A DNA stretch of 64,000 nt, from positions 112,414-176,413 of the forward strand of contig JADCFA010000012.1 in the NCBI GenBank assembly GCA_020249775.1, written 5' to 3'. Made by a program: the position numbers and the translations under genes. This DNA comes from Roseomonas sp. (GTDB lineage: Bacteria; Pseudomonadota; Alphaproteobacteria; Acetobacterales; Acetobacteraceae). The first letter of the stretch is position 1; every line of letters starts with the position of its first letter. Shown here one piece after another: positions 52,845 through 64,000 of this stretch. Below the pieces are notes generated by a model. The model was given only the letters and a program-made list of their open reading frames with translations. It did no database searches and was not told the origin of the DNA.

Positions 52845-53360
52845 GTGGAAAGATCGGAGAAGCGCGAATTCGTCGAATCCCTCGCCACGATCTTCGCCGA
52901 GACCTCCTTCGTGCTGGTTGCCCGCAATAGCGGGTTGACTGTCGCGGATGTGAGCGAACTCAGGCGTAAGATGCGCGCGGCTGGGGCTTCGTATAAGGTC
53001 GCGAAGAACCGCTTGGCCACCCGCGCCCTCGAAGGCACCCGCTTCCAAGGCATCTCGCCGCTGCTGAAGGGTCCGACCGCGCTTGCGTGGTCAACAGACC
53101 CGGTGGCCGTGGCAAAGACAGCCGTGGAGTTCGCCAAGACAAACGATAAGTTTGTTGTCCTGGGCGGCGCTCTTGGAACTCAGACGCTGAACGCCGATGG
53201 CGTGAAGGCGCTGGCCGAGTTGCCGTCCCTGGAGACGCTGCGCGCGCAGTTGCTGGGTCTTATCCAGACCCCGGCGACGCGGATCGCGGGCGTGCTTCAG
53301 GCCCCTGGTGGGCAGGTGGCGCGGGTGTTGGCGGCATACGCCAAGAAGGACGCGGCCTGA
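52845..53360 (+). CDS. rplJ: 50S ribosomal protein L10
   Basis: 171 residues from a GTG, with GACGGAGACG before it. N-terminal R-S-E-K-R-E-F-V-E and K-N-R-L-A-T-R-A-L typical of L10, the base of the L7/L12 stalk. The in-frame ATG at 52791 would add an odd Pro/Arg leader and is rejected. Confidence 0.97.
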   Translation: MERSEKREFVESLATIFAETSFVLVARNSGLTVADVSELRRKMRAAGASYKVAKNRLATRALEGTRFQGISPLLKGPTALAWSTDPVAVAKTAVEFAKTNDKFVVLGGALGTQTLNADGVKALAELPSLETLRAQLLGLIQTPATRIAGVLQAPGGQVARVLAAYAKKDAA

Positions 53361-53447
53361 GGCCCGGATGTTTTGTCCCCCATGGCATGCCGCCCTGGGG
53401 GAGTTGCAAGAACCAAACCAAGCTACTAGATCAAGGAGTACAAAGAC

Positions 53448-53831
53448 ATGGCTGATCTCGCGAAGTTGGTGGACGAACTGTCCGCCCTGACCGTTCTGGA
53501 AGCTGCCGAGCTTTCCAAGATGCTCGAGGAAAAGTGGGGCGTTTCCGCCGCCGCGCCGGTGGCCGTGGCCGCCGCGCCGGCCGCTGGTGGCGCTGCTGCT
53601 GCCCCGGCTGCCGAAGCGCAGACGGAATTCACGGTCATCCTGGCCAATGGTGGCGACAAGAAGATCAATGTCATCAAGGAAATTCGCACCATTACGGGCC
53701 TTGGCCTGAAGGAAGCGAAGGACCTGGTGGAAGGCGCGCCGAAGACTGTGAAGGAAGGCGTCTCGAAGGAAGAAGCTGACAAGATCAAGAAGGTGCTGGA
53801 AGAAAACGGCGCCACGGTCGAAGTGAAGTAA
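53448..53831 (+). CDS. rplL: 50S ribosomal protein L7/L12
   Basis: 127 residues: N-terminal dimer domain ([13 protein letters not shown]), Ala/Pro hinge (about 36-55), C-terminal factor-binding domain with K-I-N-V-I-K-E-I-R and [17 protein letters not shown] precedes the ATG. Confidence 0.98.
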   Translation: MADLAKLVDELSALTVLEAAELSKMLEEKWGVSAAAPVAVAAAPAAGGAAAAPAAEAQTEFTVILANGGDKKINVIKEIRTITGLGLKEAKDLVEGAPKTVKEGVSKEEADKIKKVLEENGATVEVK

Positions 53832-53883
53832 GACTTCGGGCCGGCCCTGGGCATCCGCTGCCGGGGCCGGGCGAACAAAAATT

Positions 53884-53932
53884 GGGCGCGGGTGGAACCT
53901 TCCTGAAAAGGGGTCAGGTTCCGCCCGTGCCC
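53884..53932 (+). promoter_or_regulatory. Long hairpin between rplL and rpoB (attenuator/processing-site candidate)
   Basis: 17-bp arms (53884-53900 with 53916-53932) containing two wobble pairs, 15-nt loop, followed by GCGTTTCT. E. coli has an attenuator and an RNase III site in the same gap; this hairpin is the likely counterpart that lowers rpoBC relative to rplJL. Confidence 0.6.
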
Positions 53933-54026
53933 GCGTTTCTCCGGTCCGGGACCGGGGGGGCGTTCAGCGGATAACCCGCGCCGGCAGGGTAGGCCGGCAG
54001 GACATATAGAGAAGAGCAGGACAGGC

Positions 54027-57000
54027 ATGAACGCGATCACCCAGTCTTTCACCGGGCGTAAGCGGATCCGCAAGAGCTTCGGGCGTTTGCCGGAAGTGGC
54101 GCCGATGCCGAACCTTATTGATGTGCAGCGCGCATCCTATGAAAGCTTCCTGCAAATGGAAGTGAGCCCGGATTCGCGCACCGTCACTGGTTTGCAGGAA
54201 GTGTTCCGTTCGGTCTTTCCGATTGATGATTTCGCCGGGCGTGGCCGCCTGGAGTTCGTGCAATACGAACTCGAAGAGCCGAAATACGACGTTGAGGAAT
54301 GCATCCAGCGCGGGCTGACCTATGCCGCGCCGCTCAAGGTGCGGCTGCGCCTGATTGTTTGGGATGTGGATGAGGAAACCGGCAGCCGTTCGGTGCGCGA
54401 CATCAAGGAACAGGATGTCTATATGGGCGATATGCCGCTCATGACCGATAACGGCACCTTCATCATCAATGGCACGGAACGCGTCATTGTCTCCCAAATG
54501 CATCGCAGCCCCGGTGTGTTCTTTGATCATGACCGCGGCAAGACGCATTCCAGCGGCAAGTATCTGTTCGCCGCGCGGGTGATCCCGTATCGCGGTTCCT
54601 GGCTCGATTTCGAATTCGATGCCAAGGACATCTGCTATGTCCGCATTGACCGCAAGCGCAAGCTGCCGGTCACCACGCTGCTTTACGCGCTGGATAGTGC
54701 TGCCACTGAAATGCTGCGCGCTGATCGGAATGATCAGCTTGAACCGCATGAAGTGCGCGGCATGGATGCCGAAGAAATCCTGAATTCCTTCTATGGTCAG
54801 GTGGTATTTGCGCGCGGCCCCAAGGGCTGGTCGCGCACCTTTGACCCCGATGCCTTCCGCGGCGTGAAACTGGCCGAAGCGCTGGTGGATGCCCGCACTG
54901 GTGAGGTGGTCGCGGAAAAGGACGCGAAGCTGACGCCGCGGCTTGCGCGCAAGATCGCCGAAGCGGGCACAACCGAAGTGCTGGTGAGCCGCGCTGAATT
55001 GCTTGGCCGCTTTGTGGCCGAAGACCTGGTGAATATGGAAACCGGGGAAATCTGGGCCGAAGCCGGTGAGGAACTGACCGAGCCGAAGCTGAACCTGATC
55101 GAGGAAATTGGGCTCAATCGCCTGCCGACGCTGGCGATTGATCAAACGGTCGGTCCCTGGATGCGCAATACGCTCGCCGTGGACAAGAATTCCAACCGTG
55201 ACGAAGCGCTGATGGATATCTATCGCGTGATGCGTCCGGGTGAACCGCCGACGCCAGAGACGGCGGAAGCGCTGTTCCGTGGCCTGTTCTTCGACATGGA
55301 ACGCTATGACCTCTCCACGGTCGGGCGCGTGAAGATGAATATGCGCCTTGGCTTTTCGCTGGAAGAAGTGCCCGATTATGTGCGCATCCTGCGCAAGCAG
55401 GATATTGTGGCGACACTGCGCGTTCTGCTCGACCTCAAGGATGGGCGCGGGCAGATTGACGATATTGACAATCTCGGCAATCGCCGCGTGCGTTCAGTGG
55501 GCGAATTGATGGAAAATCAATATCGCGTCGGCTTGCTGCGCATGGAACGCGCGATCAAGGAACGCATGGGGTCGGTGGATATTGATACCGTCATGCCCCA
55601 TGACCTGATCAATGCGAAGCCGGCAGCGGCGGCGGTGCGGGAATTCTTTGGCTCCTCGCAGCTATCGCAGTTCATGGACCAGACCAATCCGCTTTCGGAA
55701 GTGACGCATAAGCGTCGTCTTTCGGCACTTGGTCCGGGTGGTCTGACGCGTGAGCGTGCCGGCTTTGAAGTGCGCGATGTGCATCCGACGCATTACGGGC
55801 GCATCTGCCCGATTGAAACGCCGGAAGGCCCGAATATCGGCCTGATCAATTCACTCGCGACCTTCGCCAAGGTGAACAAATACGGCTTCATCGAAACGCC
55901 GTATCGCCTGGTGAAGGATGGGCAGATTGTGGGCGATTCCCGTTATCTGTCAGCGATGGAAGAAGAACGCCTGATCGTCGCGCAAGCGGACGCCAATGTG
56001 GATACGGATGGCCGCTTCAGGGATGAATTGGTCTCCGTGCGTCAGGGTGGCGATTTCCGTCTGGTGAAGCCAGAGGAAGTGACGGCGATTGACGTCTCCC
56101 CGAAGCAGCTTGTCTCGGTAGCGGCGGCGCTGATCCCCTTCCTGGAAAATGATGACGCGAACCGCGCTTTGATGGGTTCCAACATGCAGCGTCAGGCGGT
56201 GCCGCTGATCCGCGCCGATGCGCCGTTGGTCGGCACCGGCATGGAAGCCGCGGTGGCGCGTGACTCAGGCGCGACGATTGTCGCGCGGCGTGATGGCGTG
56301 GTGGATTCGATTGACGGCGCGCGCATTGTGGTGCGTGCCACCTCGGCAGATGGTTCCACCAGCGGCGTTGATATCTATCGGCTGCGCAAATACATGCGTT
56401 CCAACCAATCCACCTGCATCAACCAGCGCCCGCTGGTGAAGGTGGGTGATGCGGTGAAGGTTGGCGACATCATCGCCGATGGCCCTTCGACCGAGCTTGG
56501 CGAATTGGCGCTGGGGCGCAATGTGCTTTGCGCCTTCATGCCCTGGAATGGCTATAACTTCGAAGATTCGATCCTGATCAGCGAACGCATCGCGCGCGAT
56601 GATGTTTTCACCTCAATCCATATCGAGGAATTTGAGGTAATGGCGCGCGACACGAAGCTCGGCCAGGAAGAAATCACCCGCGACATTCCGAATGTGGGCG
56701 AAGAGGCGCTGCGCAATCTGGATGAAGCCGGCATTGTCTATATCGGTGCCGAGGTGAATCCGGGCGATATTCTGGTGGGCAAGGTGACGCCCAAGGGCGA
56801 AAGCCCGATGACGCCGGAAGAAAAGCTGCTGCGCGCGATCTTCGGTGAAAAGGCTTCCGATGTGCGTGATACGTCGCTGAAGCTGCCGCCGGGTGTTGCT
56901 GGCACTGTTGTTGATGTGCGCGTCTTCTCCCGCCGCGGCATTGACAAGGATGAGCGCGCGATGGCGATTGAGCGTTCGGAGATTGAACACCTTGCCAAGG

Positions 57001-58202
57001 ACCGCGATGATGAAAAGGCGATTCAGGAGCGTTCCTTCTATTCGCGTCTGCGTGAGCGGTTGCTGAACCGCAAGGCGACTGGCGGCTTCAAGCCGATCAA
57101 GGCCGGCACGGTGATCACGGATGAAGTGCTGGATGAATTCGCCAAGGCGACATGGCGCCAGATTTCGGTGGCGGATGATGCCGCCATGGCCGAAATTGAA
57201 GCCATGAAGCGCGAATTCGATGCCGCCATCGAAAAGCTGCAAAAACGGTTTGAGAGCAAGGTTGAAAAGCTCCAGCGCGGCGATGAATTGCCGCCGGGTG
57301 TGATGAAGATGGTGAAAGTCTTCATCGCGGTGAAGCGCAAGCTTCAGCCGGGTGACAAGATGGCCGGCCGCCATGGGAATAAGGGTGTGGTCAGCCGTGT
57401 TGTGCCGGTGGAAGACATGCCCTTCCTGGAAGATGGCACCTCGGTTGATCTGGTGCTGAACCCGCTTGGCGTGCCTTCGCGCATGAATGTGGGTCAGATC
57501 CTGGAAACCCATTTGGGCTGGGCCTGCGCCAATCTCGGCCGTCAGGTCGGCGAATTGGTGGATGAATATCGCCATCGCAGCGCCCGCCGCAGCGAATTGG
57601 AAGCGAAGCTCAAGGATATCTATGGCGAGGATGTTTTCGCCCGCGATATCGCGCCGCTCGCTGATGATCAGCTGGTGGAGCTTTGCGAAAACCTGAAAAA
57701 GGGCATCCCGATTGCCACGCCGGTGTTTGATGGCGCGCGCATGGCGGATATTGAAGGCATGCTGGACAAGGCCGGGCTTGATACCTCGGGCCAGGTTTGG
57801 CTGCATGATGGCCGTTCGGGTGAGCGTTTCGAACGCAAGGTGACGGTTGGCTACATCTATATGCTGAAGCTGCATCACCTGGTGGATGACAAGATCCACG
57901 CGCGTTCCATCGGGCCCTATAGTCTGGTGACGCAGCAGCCCTTGGGCGGCAAGGCGCAATTTGGTGGCCAGCGCTTCGGCGAAATGGAAGTCTGGGCGCT
58001 GGAAGCCTATGGCGCTGCCTATACGCTGCAGGAAATGCTGACCGTGAAATCGGACGATGTTTCGGGCCGCACCAAGGTCTATGAAGCGATTGTGCGTGAT
58101 CAGGACAGTTTTGAGGCTGGTATTCCGGAATCCTTCAACGTGCTGGTGAAGGAACTGAAATCGCTCGGTCTCAATGTTGACCTGGAAAACCGCCCGGTCT
58201 GA
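54027..58202 (+). CDS. rpoB: DNA-directed RNA polymerase subunit beta
   Basis: 1391 residues. Rifampicin-pocket region is wild type in look ([18 protein letters not shown], then [13 protein letters not shown]). Other hallmarks: G-Y-N-F-E-D-S-I and A-G-R-H-G-N-K-G-V. Length as in other Alphaproteobacteria. Confidence 0.99.
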   Translation: MNAITQSFTGRKRIRKSFGRLPEVAPMPNLIDVQRASYESFLQMEVSPDSRTVTGLQEVFRSVFPIDDFAGRGRLEFVQYELEEPKYDVEECIQRGLTYAAPLKVRLRLIVWDVDEETGSRSVRDIKEQDVYMGDMPLMTDNGTFIINGTERVIVSQMHRSPGVFFDHDRGKTHSSGKYLFAARVIPYRGSWLDFEFDAKDICYVRIDRKRKLPVTTLLYALDSAATEMLRADRNDQLEPHEVRGMDAEEILNSFYGQVVFARGPKGWSRTFDPDAFRGVKLAEALVDARTGEVVAEKDAKLTPRLARKIAEAGTTEVLVSRAELLGRFVAEDLVNMETGEIWAEAGEELTEPKLNLIEEIGLNRLPTLAIDQTVGPWMRNTLAVDKNSNRDEALMDIYRVMRPGEPPTPETAEALFRGLFFDMERYDLSTVGRVKMNMRLGFSLEEVPDYVRILRKQDIVATLRVLLDLKDGRGQIDDIDNLGNRRVRSVGELMENQYRVGLLRMERAIKERMGSVDIDTVMPHDLINAKPAAAAVREFFGSSQLSQFMDQTNPLSEVTHKRRLSALGPGGLTRERAGFEVRDVHPTHYGRICPIETPEGPNIGLINSLATFAKVNKYGFIETPYRLVKDGQIVGDSRYLSAMEEERLIVAQADANVDTDGRFRDELVSVRQGGDFRLVKPEEVTAIDVSPKQLVSVAAALIPFLENDDANRALMGSNMQRQAVPLIRADAPLVGTGMEAAVARDSGATIVARRDGVVDSIDGARIVVRATSADGSTSGVDIYRLRKYMRSNQSTCINQRPLVKVGDAVKVGDIIADGPSTELGELALGRNVLCAFMPWNGYNFEDSILISERIARDDVFTSIHIEEFEVMARDTKLGQEEITRDIPNVGEEALRNLDEAGIVYIGAEVNPGDILVGKVTPKGESPMTPEEKLLRAIFGEKASDVRDTSLKLPPGVAGTVVDVRVFSRRGIDKDERAMAIERSEIEHLAKDRDDEKAIQERSFYSRLRERLLNRKATGGFKPIKAGTVITDEVLDEFAKATWRQISVADDAAMAEIEAMKREFDAAIEKLQKRFESKVEKLQRGDELPPGVMKMVKVFIAVKRKLQPGDKMAGRHGNKGVVSRVVPVEDMPFLEDGTSVDLVLNPLGVPSRMNVGQILETHLGWACANLGRQVGELVDEYRHRSARRSELEAKLKDIYGEDVFARDIAPLADDQLVELCENLKKGIPIATPVFDGARMADIEGMLDKAGLDTSGQVWLHDGRSGERFERKVTVGYIYMLKLHHLVDDKIHARSIGPYSLVTQQPLGGKAQFGGQRFGEMEVWALEAYGAAYTLQEMLTVKSDDVSGRTKVYEAIVRDQDSFEAGIPESFNVLVKELKSLGLNVDLENRPV

Positions 58203-58235
58203 TGGATCAGCTTAGTCTTATTCTCTCACCGCTCT

Positions 58236-58260
58236 GCCGCCACGAGGCTTTCGTGGCGGC
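58236..58260 (+). promoter_or_regulatory. Perfect hairpin between rpoB and rpoC
   Basis: 10-bp perfect arms (58236-58245 with 58251-58260) and a 5-nt loop in the 82-nt rpoB-rpoC gap. No T-tract. Probably an mRNA-stabilising or processing element rather than a terminator. Confidence 0.55.
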
Positions 58261-58284
58261 GGCCCCGCTCAAGAGGTTGGCCGC

Positions 58285-62538
<4,254 letters not shown>

Positions 62539-62840
62539 GGCGGGCTTGGCCGATCCCTTTTGGGGGGCAAATTCCCTGTGCAAACAGGACGAATTATCCC
62601 CTTCCAACAGGTGAACGGCGCTTGACTTGAATCGGGGCGGGACGTAAAAGGCCGCTCCTTAAGCGAGTCCCCGTTCGGGGCTCGACGTTTTTGGACCAAA
62701 AGCTGCGCCGCCGGCGCCGCCCCTTAGGGGGCTGAGGCCGGCAGCCGATTGGTAGCCCGGAGGGTGCGTTTTAACGCGCCGTGCCGGGCAATGCCTTTTG
62801 GCGGGGCTCAAGGTCATTTGGATGGTTACGAAGGGGCGTC
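62539..62840 (+). promoter_or_regulatory. rpsL leader: promoter, attenuator-like hairpin and structured RNA
   Basis: 302 nt without a gene. Promoter candidate TTGACT (62622-62627), 17 nt, TAAAAG (62645-62650). A stem 62664-62684 with one bulge is followed by T5 at 62688-62692 (terminator-like; either the end of rpoC mRNA or an attenuator just after the new start). A second, longer structure 62755-62789 has GCCCGG/CCGGGC outer arms and a 7-bp inner stem. AAGGGG is the rpsL ribosome site. Confidence 0.55.
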
Positions 62841-63212
62841 ATGCCGACGATCAACCAACTCATCGCCCAAGGGCGTGAGACGAAGCCAGACCGGAACAAG
62901 GTTCCGGCCCTGAAAGGCAGCCCGCAGAAGCGCGGCGTCTGCACGCGCGTCTACACGACCACGCCGAAGAAGCCGAACTCAGCGCTGCGCAAGGTTGCGA
63001 AGGTGCGTCTGACCAACGGCTTTGAAGTCGTGAGCTATATTCCCGGCGAAGGTCACAACCTGCAGGAACACTCGGTGGTGCTGATCCGCGGTGGTCGCGT
63101 GAAGGACCTTCCGGGTGTTCGCTACCATATTCTGCGCGGCGTGCTTGATACTCAGGGCATCGCCAAGCGCCGCAAGCGCCGTTCGCTCTACGGCGCGAAG
63201 CGTCCGAAGTGA
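62841..63212 (+). CDS. rpsL: 30S ribosomal protein S12
   Basis: 123 residues; P-T-I-N-Q-L-I start, [10 protein letters not shown] (streptomycin-site Lys42/43 present) and L-P-G-V-R-Y-H. Wild-type in look. An in-frame ATG at 62781 lies inside the leader structure and is rejected. Confidence 0.98.
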   Translation: MPTINQLIAQGRETKPDRNKVPALKGSPQKRGVCTRVYTTTPKKPNSALRKVAKVRLTNGFEVVSYIPGEGHNLQEHSVVLIRGGRVKDLPGVRYHILRGVLDTQGIAKRRKRRSLYGAKRPK

Positions 63213-63223
63213 GGGGCTGAACC

Positions 63224-63700
63224 ATGTCGCGTCGTCACCGCGCTGAAAAGCGTGAGGTTCTGCCGGATCCGAAATTCGGCGATGTCGTTCTCAGCCGCTT
63301 CATGAATGTTCTCATGTATGACGGCAAGAAGAGCGTTGCCGAATCCATTGTCTATGCGGCGATGGATACGTTGAAGAAGAAGGGCGGGCCGAATAGCGAC
63401 CCGCTGCGCCTGTTCCATGAGGCGATGGATAATGTGAAGCCCGCCGTGGAAGTGCGCAGCCGCCGCGTTGGTGGCGCCACCTATCAGGTTCCCGTTGAAG
63501 TCCGTGCGGAACGCCGCCAGGCTTTGGCGATCCGTTGGTTGATCGAAAGCGCGCGCAAGCGTGGCGAGAACACCATGGAAGAGCGTCTGTCGGCTGAGCT
63601 GATGGATGCGGCGAATAATCGTGGCTCCGCCGTGAAGAAGCGCGAAGACACGCACCGGATGGCTGAAGCCAACAAGGCCTTCAGCCATTACCGCTGGTAA
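63224..63700 (+). CDS. rpsG: 30S ribosomal protein S7
   Basis: 158 residues, 11 nt after rps[10 protein letters not shown] start and [11 protein letters not shown] typical. Organises the 3' domain of 16S rRNA. Confidence 0.98.
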   Translation: MSRRHRAEKREVLPDPKFGDVVLSRFMNVLMYDGKKSVAESIVYAAMDTLKKKGGPNSDPLRLFHEAMDNVKPAVEVRSRRVGGATYQVPVEVRAERRQALAIRWLIESARKRGENTMEERLSAELMDAANNRGSAVKKREDTHRMAEANKAFSHYRW

Positions 63701-63726
63701 GCAACCCCCGATCTGGAAACACGAAC

Positions 63727-64000
63727 ATGGCCAAGGCGAAATTTGAGCGGAACAAGCCGCATTGCAACATCGGGACGATCGGGCATGTGGACCATGGCAA
63801 GACGTCGCTGACCGCGGCGATCACCAAGGTTCTGGCGAAGGCGGGTGGGGCCACCTTCACGGCCTATGATCAGATTGACAAGGCGCCTGAAGAACGCGCG
63901 CGCGGCATCACGATTTCCACAGCGCATGTGGAATATGAAACCGCCAACCGTCACTACGCGCATGTGGATTGCCCCGGCCACGCTGACTATGTGAAGAACA
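63727..64000 (+). CDS. tuf: Elongation factor Tu, 3'-truncated by the window
   Basis: 91 visible residues. K-F-E-R-N-K-P-H opening, P-loop G-H-V-D-H-G-K-T, switch [11 protein letters not shown]3 motif D-C-P-G-H-A-D-Y. These are EF-Tu, not EF-G, features (for example [13 protein letters not shown]). It starts 26 nt after rpsG, in the position usually held by fusA. Confidence 0.95.
   Translation, partial: MAKAKFERNKPHCNIGTIGHVDHGKTSLTAAITKVLAKAGGATFTAYDQIDKAPEERARGITISTAHVEYETANRHYAHVDCPGHADYVKN

Noticed and set aside
56613..57959. Long minus-strand frame opposite rpoB (and similar ones opposite rpoC)
   Set aside because: Antisense to highly conserved polymerase genes; low-complexity composition.
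62781..62840. Longer N-terminus of S12 from an upstream in-frame ATG
   Set aside because: The extra 20 residues have no family match and lie in the structured leader; the ATG at 62841 has AAGGGG and gives the standard S12 start.

Overview
The window comes from a GC-rich alphaproteobacterial chromosome. Gene content and order (dcd-murA-hisG-hisD, leuS-lptE-holA, rplKAJL-rpoBC-rpsL-rpsG, orphan Bug-type solute receptors, dapA-smpB) fit Rhodospirillales, most likely an Acetobacteraceae/Roseomonas-like organism. The lineage is inferred from protein style and synteny only.

Layout. 1-5.3 kb: catabolic/transport genes (two Bug-type receptors, an M20 peptidase, a fumarylacetoacetate-hydrolase-family enzyme, an enolase-superfamily enzyme). 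5.4-7.9 kb: a transglutaminase-like enzyme overlapping a C39-like papain-fold protein, then an outer-membrane barrel. 8-10.6 kb: an acyl-CoA dehydrogenase and CaiB/BaiF CoA-transferase pair and a truncated HicB antitoxin. 10.6-13.2 kb: an AT-richer insertion carrying one OLD-family ATPase/TOPRIM nuclease, probably a defence gene. 13.2-23.2 kb: housekeeping genes (smpB, dapA, tpiA, a PpiD-like chaperone, trpE, a GT9-like protein, a penicillin acylase homologue, bpt).

23.2-35.7 kb: a compact, almost unidirectional podovirus-type morphogenesis cluster. Read in the direction of transcription it is: three small genes, portal, scaffold, major capsid, tail tube A, tail tube B (nozzle), a gp14-like small protein, tail spike, a candidate small terminase, large terminase, a lysis-type membrane protein and a SleB-type endolysin. 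The order matches T7 genes 8-19, but the large ejection proteins and any integrase, replication, RNA polymerase or cro/cI-type replication-switch gene are missing. Base composition looks host-like, and both edges abut ordinary chromosomal genes. A divergent S24/LexA-like regulator and a CinA-family gene lie at the head end. I regard this as the most interesting object in the window: a domesticated podovirus, possibly an undescribed gene-transfer-agent-like or particle-forming system.

36.5-51.2 kb: cinA-like, two MFS transporters, a succinate-semialdehyde dehydrogenase type aldehyde dehydrogenase, a lipoprotein with a NeuD-like acyltransferase, leuS-lptE-holA, and dcd-murA-hisG-hisD. 51.4-64 kb: the ribosomal protein/RNA polymerase supercluster with several structured leaders and hairpins, ending in a partial tuf gene that directly follows rpsG, with no fusA between them.
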